From the NCBI GenBank assembly GCA_963556495.2, contig OY747723.1:10820501-10884500 (forward strand): 64,000 nucleotides of DNA. The letters are read 5' to 3'. Under the pieces are notes generated by a model, which was not told where the DNA came from, ran no database searches, and saw only the letters and a list, made by a program, of their open reading frames with translations. Below, piece after piece: positions 33,331 to 45,190 of this stretch (its first letter is position 1; every line of letters begins with the position of its first letter). Source of the stretch: Valencia hispanica. Lineage: Eukaryota; Chordata; Actinopteri; Cyprinodontiformes; Valenciidae. The translations under genes and the position numbers were made by a program.

Positions 33331-35137
33331 TGATAAATTTAAATTTATCATGTAGGTGAATGATGACACAAATTATAACAAAAAGGCAAGTGTGGAAACA
33401 AAATGTAAAAAAAGATAAAAGTGTTGATAACAAAGAATAAAATGTACAATACAGCAGGGTTCTAGACTACGCTTTTGAACTGGCCCACCTAACTTTTTTT
33501 CTTAGGTGCACACAGATTTTTAACTGCATCCATGTCCTCTTCACATGTTTATAACCAAATCTCTTTGTCACTCTTTCTTTTTCTTCTGTCACTCACTCAC
33601 ATCGCAGTTTTACAGGTTCACTTTTTTTTTAATCACTGTCCATAAAGGCAACATTGGCTTGTAAATAATTAACAAGCTAGTTAACAAAGTTCTTTATTTC
33701 AAGAACTGTACAAGACTTACTGAAAAAGTGTTGAAAGTGCTTCAATGAGCTAAAATTTAAACTTATCTTATGTTGCTAACTCGCTCAGTCCCCCCACCCC
33801 CATACCCCCTTAGATAGTGAGCCAGATCACCCCTAAGACCTGATGACTTTTTCCTGGTCCTACTGCGGACACTTCCTTTAAATTTCATCAAAATCCATTT
33901 TTTACTTTTTGAGGTATGTTGACAAACAAACAACAGACAAAGTAACAGACAAACTAACTAACCCTGGCGAAAACATAACCTCCTTGATGGAGGTAATGAA
34001 ATGAAATGAGATAAAATAAAATGTGGAATATAGATATTACAGTGCAAATATTTTAAAGACTAAACATCTTATGAAAATCTCTAATTTACACTTTACTACA
34101 GACAAGCCATTTTTCCTATTAAGGAAGCATTTTGGCCTGGCACTTTGTGAAGGGAAGTCATGCATGGTTTATTAACATGCAATTTAAGTTGCAAAAGCAA
34201 ACATTAGGCCACATGAGAGGGAGAACCAGAGCGGAGCAGACAGACACAAATGTGAACAGCTGGAACCCAGCCAATCAGTGTAGAGATCCTGCCCACCATT
34301 TCCAATTGGTTTAGAGTATGACATGGGCCTAGTGTGTTTGTTGTTGAGCCAAAGGGAGACGTTCAGTGTCGGAGACTTTTTTTTTCCTTGAGTGACTGGT
34401 TTCACCTGTGCCACCTTAGATGATTTTAGGTGCACTATTAGGAAAATAAGTCTCATTTGGGAACAGATTGGTCACACACTACAATCCTGATTTACAGCAC
34501 AACAACGACAACACAAACATCAAATTGACACTTTACACACAGTCACCAAAAGAGGGCTGTGAGCAACTGATACGGTGAACTCTTTGCATGGTTAATGGAG
34601 TTCATATCTTGCACTTACATAAGTGAGGGCTGGGATGTTTGTATTCCAAGAGCCCCCTGTTTTATAATCCACTCAGTATTAGAAAGTGTGTTTAATCAGT
34701 ATTCATAGTTTGTTAGTATATTATAGCGCACGCACACATGCGCAGACATCCGTCCATCTTTACAAAGTGGTGGGAAGCCATTAGCCAGATTAGGCTGTCT
34801 CAGTCTATTAGCTAACTGTTACATCACTGTGATTTACAGTCGACTTTCCGGCTCCACTTGTACGTCACAGACTACTCTACTCTTGGAGGGAGGTAAACAT
34901 CCACTGTCACCAGGCTTGTTTTGGTTTTTATCACTGTAGTGTTGTTTAGGGCTGCAGAGAATATAAAAGCTAGGTTTGTGTGGAAAAGCAGATGCCACAG
35001 ACGTATGTGGGTAAAATGACCTTTGTGCAATTGTGGTTTGCCACAAGGTGTTTTGCTAACCCCTAACCCTTCAGAAAGAAGCCCCTACACTAAGAATGTG
35101 TATTGGAAAGAATCTGGTGATACGCATCAGATTACGG
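33331..35137. other. No gene or clear repeat recognised
   Basis: Mixed-composition DNA with frames below 95 codons on both strands. None shows a signal peptide, domain or repeated codon pattern that I can support. Confidence 0.45.
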
Positions 35138-35456
35138 GGAGGACGATACGATATATTGCAATATATTGCAATACTATGAGTAAAAATATATATTGTGATT
35201 ATTAACACTGAATTTATTTGTAGAAAAACTGTCAGCATTCTAAACAATCCTACCTGTTTCATACTTAACACATCCAGTTTTATGACTAGATGTGGTTGAT
35301 CCACTGCAGCGAGAAGTTGAAAACAGCCACCAACTACCAGTCATACTTTTAATTCTACTACAAAATTTATGGTCATCATTAATTGTTCCATTTAAATTCT
35401 AAACATAAAATATCGTGATATATCGGTATATCAATATTTTCTTACATCCCTACCCT
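35138..35456 (-). mobile_element. hAT-type MITE, copy related to 9154-9556
   Basis: Inverted relative to 9154-9556, it shares ATATATTGTGATT, the CTAGATGTG block, GAAAACAGCCAC, the ACTTTTAATTCTACTACAAA block and the ATATCG-rich end; the right end is ACATCCCTA. The left end is altered and no target duplication could be defined. Confidence 0.65.
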
Positions 35457-37024
35457 GCACTAAAATCCACATATTTTACATACATGGACAATAGGAACAA
35501 CTTCTGGAGAAATGTATTATACTCAGTAAGGTCAGACAACAGAGCATGTTGCCAGGTTGACCAACTTGTGTTGGCCTTTCAACAGGCCTTTGATGCAGCT
35601 GGACACTTTTAGAATTTTCGGTTTACTGTGGCCACACAGGACATGGTACAAGCATAAGCATTTCATCCCGTCTCTGACCCAGAAAGTGAAATATTGGATG
35701 AACCGGAGCGCGTTGAGCGGCTCGTTCAAGAGCTACTACTTTCTACAGGTGCACCCTGATTGCTGCTGACGACGCTCTGCTTTAGTGCTCTGGGAGCGGG
35801 GGCGGGAGGGCTGTGGAGAGACGTGGGCGATAATCAAAATTTAGGGGCGTTGCTGGGAGGTTAGGGCGTTCCTAGGAGGACCCTGGCGTTCAGTGCTCAA
35901 CATGGTGGCTGAAAGAGTTTATTGATATTACTCAAACATACATAAATTAACCTAAGAAACACTTTAGGCATGTTTTTAAGGAGGGAATGCCATAAGAAGG
36001 TGATGGAAAGCTTTAAAAAGTGGATTTTCCATGCCACCCCCCCTTTAATATGTAGAGTATAAATGTTACATATTGTTTGATCCCATGGGTAATTTCAACA
36101 TGGGGATGTTGGCCCCACTAGCAAAAAGGTTGGACACCTATCAGAAAATCGATTCTCTGATTCCGAATTGATTCTTATAAAAATTCCTGAAAATCGACTT
36201 AATCGTTGACCATTTTTTGCCCTATTATACAGCTAAAATAGGAGGGAAAGTCCATATGGGCTTTTTAAGGCTTAGGTTTGAAATAGTTAATACAGTTTCC
36301 CCCAGTGAACTGAAACCCCACCCAATGTTGCGTCCTTTGACCAGCCCACTTTATATTACAATCTATTATTTTTTAAATCATGTAATTATAACTTTAACCA
36401 ACAAGTTAAGTCTACAATATCACACTGTTCTGTAAAGCCCTAATTTAGTCTATTTTTCTAAAATGTATCCAATTCATTGCAAATAAGGCTTGCTTCACAA
36501 TATAGATTGATTTCAACATGAGTGCACATATCCAACATTGTTCTTTACAACCAATCCTTTTCAACAATATCAGAATGTAAATTCTGTTCAAATTAGTGTT
36601 TACAGATATCCGAACCCTTACAAATTAAATAAAAGAATAAATGAATTTAAAAAACTTTAAATTCATGAAAGTAAAAAACACTATATTTTTTCTTAAGCAA
36701 GGAAAGAGTTCTATCACAAGTTAGATTTCACAAATATGAGGATATGAGTTAAAGAGCAAATCTCCAACATGTTTTGTTACATCAGAATATCCTTTTCTGC
36801 AGTATCAAATGTGAGGAATTACAGTATCTAATTATTATGAATAAAGAATGAAAAAGGAATTGGACTGCAGTCTGCTAATTTTTTATTCAGTGTATAACAT
36901 AACTTTCTTCTAATTATGTCATTAACTTGTTTTTCCTCTGTATAACAGAAGTTTCAAAATAACATGTCGAAACCTCGTTTGGGCATAATTAGTGGTTGTT
37001 TACAACAGCTCACCTGTTCCTTTC
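35457..37024. other. No gene recognised
   Basis: The stretch 35600-36050 is less AT-rich and ends in ACCCCCCCTTTA, perhaps a MITE end. ATCGATTCT/ATCGACTT motifs near 36140-36200 resemble a hAT terminal part. Nothing is coding. Confidence 0.4.
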
Positions 37025-37032
37025 ATACTGAC

Positions 37033-37627
37033 TAGGGGTGCACCGATCCGATATTAGGATCGGATATCGGCCGCGATACTGACAAAATAGCTGGATCAGG
37101 GATTGGAAAAATGAACAGATCCACTGGCTGATCCAGGATTTTTTATTTTGTTGCAGCAGAACCTATGCCATTTGTCAGTTTCACGTGTGTTGCATGCCAG
37201 AAGCAACATGGAGCGAGCCAGAGGGTCGGCTGTGTGGAGATATTTTAGGCTTGCCACGCCAACTAGTTCGTCGGCTGTTTGCAATGTCTGCAAAGTAAAT
37301 GTTTTGAGGTGAGGTGGTATTACTGCAAAGTACAATACTAACACTTTAATCAAGCACATCCAGAAACACTATGCTAAGGAGCACGCTGAATTCCTGCACC
37401 TCAGCAAAACAAGAGGAGCAAAAGGAAAAAAGAAGTCTTAGTTATGTTTAGTTAGGAAAGTCTGGTACCTTTTGTCTCTTCAAGTAAGGTATAAGGTGGA
37501 GGGTATACAATATATTTATTATTAATTCAACAATAGTATCGGATCGGTATCGGGTATCGACAGATACACAAAGCCCAGGCATCGGTATCGGTATCGGGAC
37601 TGAAAAAGTGAGATCAGTGCACCCCTA
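37033..37627 (+). mobile_element. hAT element remnant with BED-finger exon, 595 bp
   Basis: An exact 8-bp duplication ATACTGAC (37025-37032, 37628-37635) flanks ends TAGGGGTGCACCGATC and the complement of GATCAGTGCACCCCTA. Subterminal ATCGGTATCG words are repeated. Inside is the first coding exon of a hAT transposase; the catalytic part is deleted, so the copy is non-autonomous. Confidence 0.88.
37208..37441 (+). pseudogene. hAT transposase N-terminus, BED zinc finger
   Basis: The frame starts MERARGSAVWRYF and continues with SAVCNVCKVNV (C-x2-C), an in-frame TGA at 37310-37312, then GGITAKYNTNTLIKHIQKHY and AKEHAEFL, which supply the histidines of a BED finger. It ends in a lysine-rich stretch and TAG at 37439-37441. 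BED fingers bind DNA in hAT transposases and their domesticated relatives. The rest of the protein, including the RNase H-like core, is missing. Confidence 0.75.
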
Positions 37628-38583
37628 ATACTGACCGGAGCAATCCTCTCATCAGGCTCTGCTTAATACAATAAATCACATTTTTAAAATGGTTATAATT
37701 TTCTGCGCGAATATCCCCTTTTCACAAAGCCCTCTGAATCAATTCAGGTCAGTTTCAATAATGTAGTACTGAATCATCTAGCATCTCAGGACACTTTTCA
37801 TATACAGCAGGTTCTCACCATATTCTTCATTATAATAATTCTAATAACATTTATTCAATGAGAAGTACTACCTGCCCATGCTGGACTTTTGGGCTCATGG
37901 CTGGTGCTTGGTGCTGGGTCTTGCTTCTGACGAAAAGGTACAAGACAGTTACCCAGTTATGTGGCATTGCATCATAGTATTAAATTATAACCCCATGATA
38001 TGCCACACAATTTATTGAACTGATAATTAATTACAGTGGCATGGAGGCAGAGTTCAACATCTTGCCTTCCCTGTTTCTTTGACCTCATTTGACATCAAAC
38101 TGCAAGCTCATTTTCGTAAAGAATTTGCCAATCTTTACACATTTAGCTCTGTCTGTTTCCAGAGCCTTCCTCTTTATGATAATATAAATTGTTCTCGGCA
38201 AGTAAAACGACTCTTTCACAATCTCCTATAAAAATACTATTTTCTTTCATTGTTTTTCGTCTGCCCAAAGTTCTGTCTGCTAGAAACAAAAGTACAACAC
38301 TGAAAAACGCTGTTTATTTTAGTGTTAAATAACTATAACAAAGCAAAAGAGAATCAGAATCAGGAAGGTTTTATTACCAAATTTGTGAACCGACTCACAA
38401 CATTAGGAAAATGGCATGTAGAACATCATTTAGACTCTCAAATATTAATAGAAAACGTTTTAGTGATGTAAAAAAAGCATTCCAACCTGACTATTTTTTG
38501 CATGTTCCTACAGGTATTTTGATATTTCTCTTTTGTGGGTGAAGAGAAATAATTCAGCCTGAAAGTCCTTGTCAAAATTACAA
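37628..38583. other. No gene recognised
   Basis: AT-rich DNA; no open frame above 60 codons and no repeat that I recognise. Confidence 0.45.
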
Positions 38584-39090
38584 GATACAAATTACATCAG
38601 GGATTATAATTATGTCCACCAGAATATGTATCCCCCAGGTAACTTTTTTATTCCTTGGCCAAACCTCTTCAAATCCACAGAATTAAATGGTCATACTCCA
38701 AGGTAAGTGTATATCAAACCACTTGAAGATGGGATACTCACAGTCATTTTTAGGGGGGATACAATTTATATCAGGCACAATAATTCTGTCCGCCAGAATA
38801 TGTATCCCCCTGGTAACTTTTTTTTTCCTTGGCCAAACCTTTTTCAAATCCACAGAATTAAATGGTCATAATCCAAGGTAAAAATATATTAAACCAGTTG
38901 AAGATGGGATACTCACACCCCTTTTTAGGGGGGGGGGGGGGGGGGGGATACAAATTATTTCAGGCCACATAATTCTGTCTGCCAGAATATGCATCCCCCA
39001 GGTAACTTTTTTAATCCTTGGTCAAACTTCTTCAAATCCACAGAATTAAATGGTCATAATCCAAGGTTAATATCTACCAAACCATCATTT
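38584..39090. repeat. Tandem repeat, unit about 175 bp, with a G20 run
   Basis: Three units are seen; the marker CCAGAATATGTATCCCCC or its variant starts at 38619, 38793 and 38982. Each unit also has CCTTGG(C/T)CAAAC, CAAATCCACAGAATTAAATG and GATGGGATACTCACA. The unit boundary is a G run: 6 G at about 38752 and 20 G at 38928-38947, so the G tract has expanded in the second unit. Confidence 0.88.
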
Positions 39091-39289
39091 TACAATATCG
39101 TCAACTGTTTTTAATTCTTGTCAACTAAACCCTAACCCTAGGCCTACAGGTAGCCTACAGTAAAATATAGAAATGTATTTGTTTGGGTTTTGACTATTTG
39201 CTATTTTAAAATGCCTGAAGTGAGAGAGAGATGAAGGTTTTGGTAATAGTACCGGCAAGAATTTAAAACTACTTTCACCCCTGCTAGTA

Positions 39290-39788
39290 TCCTGTTTAGT
39301 TGCAATGCCCTGTTGGACGGGGGGGCATCGACTGGGATGATGCTCCCAGTAACTGAACATCCTCTGTGTCATGTTATCAACTTTTTACTTTCTGTAACAT
39401 AGAAAGTACTCTTATATCAGATCTTTTGTTCTTTCTGTGTCTCTGCTCTGTCTTCTCAAACCCCAGACGGTCGTGGCAGATGGCCGCTCGTACTGAGCCA
39501 GGTTCTGTTGGAGGTTTCTTCCTGTTATAGGGGAGTTTTTCCTCTCCACCGTCGCTACATGCTTGTTCAGTATGAGGGATTGCTGAAGGATTGCTGTGGT
39601 TGGAAAGTCTGCATCAACGGGGCCCAACCTCACGTCAATGACTAACTCAATCTGCTGGGATTCCTTAAATAGGAAACTTTTTAACGGATTTGAATGTTTG
39701 TATAAATGCCTTGAAATGACTTCTTGTTAAGTGCCTTGAGATGACTTCTTTTGTGAATTGGCGCTATATAAATAAACTGAATTGAATG
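39290..39788 (+). mobile_element. L2 3'-end fragment
   Basis: It contains the whole L2 3' untranslated region in plus orientation: TGCAATGCCCTGTTGGACGG, GGAGTTTTTCCTCTCCACCG, TCAACGGGGCCCAACCTCAC and the tail GCGCTATATAAATAAACTGA. No coding part is present. Confidence 0.88.
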
Positions 39789-40473
39789 ATCGAGCCTACT
39801 CTGCGCCACCCTTACTCTTTCTTCTTTCCATCTTTTAAGCACAACTAATGCACTAACTTGTTAGGTCAGGTCGGGGTGCATATGCAGAGATAGAGAGAAA
39901 AAACGAGGGCTAAGAGTGGAGGTGGACCGAAAGCAGGAGCAGCATATCAATCCAATGTATGGGATGCCATTTGTGTAAACAAAAAAAGAGCAAGACAAGA
40001 CCAGCCCTTGTCGCCCAAACATCATCCCAGACCACCGGGAATTGTCCCAGTCCATCCGATTAGCCACTCTGGGTCTGGGCATTTCATTTAGATAACAGCA
40101 TAAAAATAAAAATAAACGTTTTTTAATAGCGCTGACCTATATCAATATCGAGTTGGAACTGATTGGATTGGATCGTGATAATCGATTTTAACTCTTGAGA
40201 GTCAGAATCGAATCGATTCTTGAAATTTTAATCGATGCCCAACTTTAGAACATATATTTGAAGGAATAAACTTGATCACATTTAACAGATTAATTATACA
40301 GTATGGGATTAAGTTACTGGCAAAGCAGTTTATAACAACAGACCAAACAAAAATCAGGTAACCATCCCTGCTTCTTCTATTGTCGATCTCGTTATTCTCT
40401 GCTGCTGTGTGCGCCTTTTGGCGCTGATCAGTGACATCACTCACTGCCGAAACTGTCGCGATATGCGGAAGTC
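39789..40473. other. No gene; hAT-like ATCGAT motifs near 40140-40245
   Basis: GATAATCGATTTTAACTC and GAATCGAATCGATTCTTG followed by ATCGATGCCCAAC resemble the end of a hAT MITE, but the partner end and duplication were not found. The rest has no feature I can support. Confidence 0.4.
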
Positions 40474-40476
40474 TTA

Positions 40477-42081
40477 CCCCTGCTTTCCACCGGACACATA
40501 AGACGCGTTTTACTCATGAGTTTAGCAAGTCCCTTCCCTCTGATGCACATGGCGTTCCATGCAGCTGGCTGGGCTGGACTTGCCATCTGGCATACCGGGC
40601 ATCATCCCGGTGGGCCGTTGACCCAATGTGGGCCGGTCGGCTGTTGTATTTTTTGTTTTTTTTCTTCCTTCTCTCTAAATTCCTTCCAATTGGGCCAGCC
40701 AATTGGCTACAGAGGTTTAGCAGTGTGTTGCCAGCATCGACACATATTATTGGTCAATGTTTGTCATCATGGGCTGACAGCCTATGAGAGCGATGATAGA
40801 GGTGTCAATCACAACACAAACCAGGGTAGGCGGGACCTCATGACATGGGCTGAAAAAGTGCGGTTCAAAAAGCTGAAATCTCTGGAGGTGGACGCTGCTA
40901 AATGTTTAAGGTTGACAGGTGCTGCTGCGCGAGGAGAGCGCAAAGTGGAGACATCCAAGGTAAGTAACGTTAGCGTGGGGTTGGCTCGGCTACATTTTGA
41001 GACATGCCAAAAATAAAGTATAAAACGGTTTTATATTGACTGCGATGTGACCTGAATAACTGAATACTTGTGACAACATATCAGCTCAGAGTTGAAGGGC
41101 TGACTGTTCGTAGTTGCGGTTGATTTAGTTAAATATGCCAAACTGTGGCAGCTACTAACGGCAGCAGTCTCTGGTTGCCATGGCAACAGTAAACATTAAG
41201 GGGAGACACTACAGGTGAATAGGGAAAAAAGTTTGATTCAAGATACCTTCATGAAACTTGACAAACTTAAACCTAGTATTAAAACAAACATCTTTTGTAT
41301 CAGAAGTTTTGATATAAATCTTGTTTAGATATGCAAATGAGGTGTAATCTGGTAAAAAATGTGCTAATTTGCATATATTTGTAAACATATCATCTCAAAA
41401 TTGGTGAGCGACTGAATGCATTTTTCTTTAATTTTCTAATCATATATGTTATCAAAAACTTTTTTACAGAGGGAAATAGGTTTAATTTGTACTGTAGTAT
41501 GCATGAGAGGAGATGCTGCAAGATTTGTGGACATTTATGTAGTGTCGGCTGATAATGTAGTGGGCTGGTCTGGACAGAAAATGCCAGGGCTGAATTTTTG
41601 TCCCAGTCCACCCCTGGCAGCTGGTCCCAAGAGATCACAACATCACGGGAGAATTGCAGTTGCATAACTTAAAGGGTAGAATACAGGGGGGGTGATTCTA
41701 AACTTACCATGCACTCCCCAAACTGCATTTCTGTCCATGCCTTCTCTTTTTTCATGTTGTCCTTGTAGAAATGATCACTGGTATCATATAAATTGGGAGG
41801 TTCTCTGCACCAAAATAAAAGGTGTCTTTTATTTTGGAATCTGCCGGACGCTTTACACTGCTCCCGTGTCTGATTTCATGTCTGGTCTAATCTAAACTGC
41901 TGAGATTGACGCTTTCTCGAAGCATAGCGCGTATAAAATAGACCTGCCTTGTAAACCTAGGAGGGACGTGTCTGATTCACGCCGCTTTGCGCCAGGTGGA
42001 AATGGACCCCTTGACTATAATGACAGCTATCAGCTGCATTTTACACTTCGCAGAGGTTGCGCGTCCGATAGAAAGCAGGCT
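40477..42081. mobile_element. TTA-flanked DNA element, 1605 bp (Harbinger-like size of duplication)
   Basis: TTA lies on both sides (40474-40476, 42082-42084). The ends are inverted: CCTGCTTTCCACCGGAC on the left and the complement of GTCCGATAGAAAGCAGG on the right. The interior has an exon-like frame ending near 40960 at a GTAAGT donor, but no transposase motif. A 3-bp TTA duplication fits PIF/Harbinger, yet the superfamily is not proven. Confidence 0.6.
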
Positions 42082-42084
42082 TTA

Positions 42085-42745
42085 GCAAATTCCTTAAAAA
42101 GGGACAGTTTTGTATGGAGACACAACGGCTGAGAGGACCGGGCCAACAAATTTACTGCACAATATTAGAAAACCTTGCTTTGCCGATAAATATTGTGATG
42201 ATGGCATCAGTTGGGATATATGGCTGTTTTCTTTTCTCTCTCATCTGTGCTTCCATCACTATGTGACCTTTAACCATTTGGCTAATGTACGGCTTAAAGT
42301 ATTCCGGCACTGTGCCGGATCTCCGGCATTTGACTATGATTCATAGAGAAAAAAAAACACACACACAAAGTAGCAGTTGATAAAAATGCTTTAACAAAAC
42401 TGTCCGTTCCCATTCAGCATGCCAGTTAGATGAACACACATGGCATAGCACTGAAGTTCAAGAAACGTCTGTCTCATCAGTTCAAAGGATGTATGTTTTC
42501 TCTGAATGTTGGTGAAGCAACCACCCAAAACATGGAAAAAATACTGAATGTAATGGTTCGCTTTTTTGATGATGATGCATCTGATCTGATCTGATCATTG
42601 CACTGGAAGCTTCAGTTTAGTAATTCTGTATTTATTTGTATTTGTTTCATATTATTCCGTTTACCACTTCTTGGAGCACTTTATAGTTTTTTTGTTAAAT
42701 GAACTGCCTCTGCAAATATGTTAAAGAGGAGAGGAGTCAAGACCC
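42085..42745. other. No gene recognised
   Basis: AT-rich DNA with an A-rich/ACACAC stretch near 42350. No supported feature. Confidence 0.45.
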
Positions 42746-42750
42746 AATAT

Positions 42751-43051
42751 TGTCATGTTTTGGTGAAAGGAGGACCCAAATGCAGAGTGTCGGCTTGAGC
42801 GCTTTCTGCTCATCTTTAATAAAGTTAATAAAGTTCCAAAATCAAAACTCAGGACAACACAAGACGTGGAAGAGACCTGAGTGAGACGACATCTGACGGA
42901 CTCTGACAACTCAGATGACTCTGACGACGAACCAGCGGAGAAATGAGGGCACAGGGGAACCTATGGGACGTAATCGGGGAAACTCAAAACAGCTGGGGGT
43001 AATCAGGACACAGAGACAGACAAAGACAGGGAAAAAAGTCACACCGTGACA
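42751..43051 (-). mobile_element. Solo LTR, gypsy-like, 301 bp
   Basis: The segment runs from TGTCATG to CGTGACA and is flanked by a 5-bp duplication AATAT (42746-42750, 43052-43056). Read on the minus strand it ends GCATTTGGGTCCTCC...TGACA, the usual 3' end of fish gypsy-type LTRs, and has ATTAAA upstream. No internal region or second LTR is nearby, so it is the product of LTR-LTR recombination. Confidence 0.82.
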
Positions 43052-43056
43052 AATAT

Positions 43057-43749
43057 AATGTATTTCCTATAACTTAATTTGACATTGTTTTGAACAAAAA
43101 TGATAGAAAAATTTACAATTTATATTATTTTTGTATAAATTGCCCTTTACTGATTTTAATGGTGGCTGAATGAATCAGATTAATTAGCTTGACTGAGTTT
43201 CACATGTTTTGATTTATAACTTAATAACCTTTACTTTCTAAAAATCACATTTGAATTGTAGGTCAACTTGTACATTACCAAGCACAATGCTAAATGTTGT
43301 ATAGGCTAAAAATTGCCTATACTGTATATACATTGGATTCACTGCAACCCCACTCATTGGAAAAAAGTTCAGGCTCAGGATTTTTTTTCAATTTCAGCCC
43401 TGGGAATGTCATTAGTGTCCAGTGTGAGCATCTACTGCAGTGAGACTCTGTCCACCTGACAACATATTAAAATAGCATCAAAAACACAGTTTCATATCAC
43501 CTGGAATATGTTGGCTAACAATTATTACATGCCAAGCAGTCATTTGCAATATGGATATTGCACACTCTGATATTGCAATGATGATATATTGCGAATATAT
43601 CATCATGTAGTGCAGCCTCTCATGCTTAGAGACTGTTTTGCTTCCTGTAGTACTAATACATCCCACAAAGGGTATTGGAATAATAAACACACAGACAGAT
43701 TCATCCTCTTCACTTCAAATTATCCACTGAAAGACAAAACTGTGGATAC
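43057..43749. other. No gene; hAT-like fold near 43540-43615
   Basis: ATATTGCAATGATGATATATTG and ATATATCATCATGTAGTGC form an imperfect fold-back reminiscent of a hAT MITE end. No boundary could be set. Confidence 0.35.
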
Positions 43750-43970
43750 ATCTTTAAATTCTAACAGAACCATGATGTCAAACACTCATCAAAAATGGAT
43801 AAACAGGCCTTCAGAAGGGCCTGATATCAAACCTGCTGAATATTTATGGACCATGCTCAAAAGCCGACTTTGTATCAGGAAACTAACCCAAAACAGACAA
43901 GAGTGGTCCAACAGCCAGCCAGAATTATACAGGGAACATGTGGATAGCCACAAAAATGTTGTGGTCTAGG
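43750..43970 (+). pseudogene. Tc1/mariner-like transposase, C-terminal remnant
   Basis: The frame 43589-43969 contains GPDIKPAEYLWTMLKSRL, which resembles the PDLNPIExLW block with the last catalytic glutamate of Tc1-type DDE transposases, followed by a helix-rich C-terminus with REHVDS. The part upstream of about 43750 shows no convincing match. The copy lacks the HTH and most of the DDE domain. Confidence 0.5.
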
Positions 43971-44049
43971 TATACCTTCTGAGACCGTTCTGTAGGAATT
44001 TAAGCCTCCAGATATAATTTTGACAAGAGATAAATTCCTAAGTTATTCC

Positions 44050-44235
44050 AAGCTTTTTTTAAAGGTTTTGTGGCCACAGTGGCCTTTATTCAAAAGAGGA
44101 CAGTACATAGAAAGGGGGAGAGAAGTGGGGGAAGACATGCGGCAAAGGTCCACCTGGACGGGATACTAACCCGGGACAACCGCATCAAGTAGTGAGGCCT
44201 CTGGACATGGGGCACCCGCACTAACCACTAATGCT
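44050..44235 (-). mobile_element. tRNA-derived SINE, minus strand
   Basis: On the minus strand it begins with a tRNA-like head (TTAGTGGTTAGTGCGG as box A, CCCGGGTTAGTATCCC as box B), continues with GGACCTTTGCCGCATGTC and ends near an AATAAAGGCCAC-like stretch. This is a common fish SINE layout. The box B is mutated, so transcription by Pol III is doubtful. Confidence 0.6.
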
Positions 44236-45190
44236 AGGCTATGCTACCAATTATCTCTGTCTGGTCTATCTTGACGATCTCCAAAACATCTAACATGAAC
44301 TTTCCCTCTGATGTAGTTATTTCTGATCCTATCCATCCTCGTCACTCCCAAAGAGAACCTCAACATCTTGAGCTCTGCAACCTCCAGTTCCACATCCTTT
44401 CTTTTTCTCATTGGTACTGTGTCTACACCATACATCACTGGCCCCACTACTGTCTTGTACGCATTTCGGTTCATTCTTGCTGATACCCTTTTATCACACA
44501 TTACTCTTGACACTCCAACCTGCTTGCACACACTTATTCACCTCTTTTCCACAATCTCTTGCTTTGGACTGTTGACCCTAAGTGCTTGAAGTCCTCTACC
44601 ACCTTTCCACTTGTGCCCCCTCATTTACACATAAGTATTTTGTCTTGCTGTGACTTATTTTCATTCCTCTGTTTTCCAGTGCATACCTCCACCTCTCTAA
44701 CTTTTCCTATACGTGCGCCTTGATCACATTGTCATCTGCAAACATCATAGTCCATGGATACTCTTGTCTAACCTCATCTGTCAACCTGTCCATCACCAAA
44801 ACAAACATGATGGGGCTTAGAGCCGATCCTGGAGGTCGTCCCACCTTCACTATGAACTCCTTTGTCACTCCTACAGCACACTTCACTGCTGTCTTACAGC
44901 TCTCATACATGTTCTGCACCACTCTAACATACTTCTCCACCACTCCAGACTTCTCCTTCAATACCAAAGCTCCTCTCTCGGCACCCTGTCATATGTTTTC
45001 TTACTGCTACTCACAAATGCTCACTTCTGATTTAAGCCTAGCTTCCACCCCTTTTTCTCATGATTAATCAGCTTTATTCCTCTTTAGTTGTCACAGTTCT
45101 CTAAGTCTCCTTTATTTAAAAAAATCGCCACCAGAACACTTTTCCTCCAATCTTCAGGTATCTTCTCACTTTTCATATTATCATCACCCT
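44236..45190 (-). mobile_element. RTE-clade LINE fragment
   Basis: Minus-strand frames carry RT blocks of RTE-type LINEs. The fragment lacks the endonuclease and the 3' tail. It follows the SINE directly. Confidence 0.7.
44244..44967 (-). pseudogene. RTE reverse transcriptase, broken
   Basis: From the N side: EKYVRVVQNMYESCKTAVKC, GSALSPIMFVLVMDRLTDEV and PWTMMFADDNVI with the catalytic FADD. After a frameshift come YKTVVGPVMYGVDTV, VELEVAELKMLRFSLGVTRM and RIRNNYIRGKVHV, the thumb and C-terminal region. The expected HQGSALSP is PPGSALSP here, and several frameshifts separate the blocks, so no active polymerase is encoded. Confidence 0.75.

Noticed and set aside
35049..35064. Telomere-like CTAACCCCTAACCC (also AAACCCTAACCCTAGG near 39127)
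   Set aside because: Only about two units, imperfect, and without any array; not an interstitial telomere.
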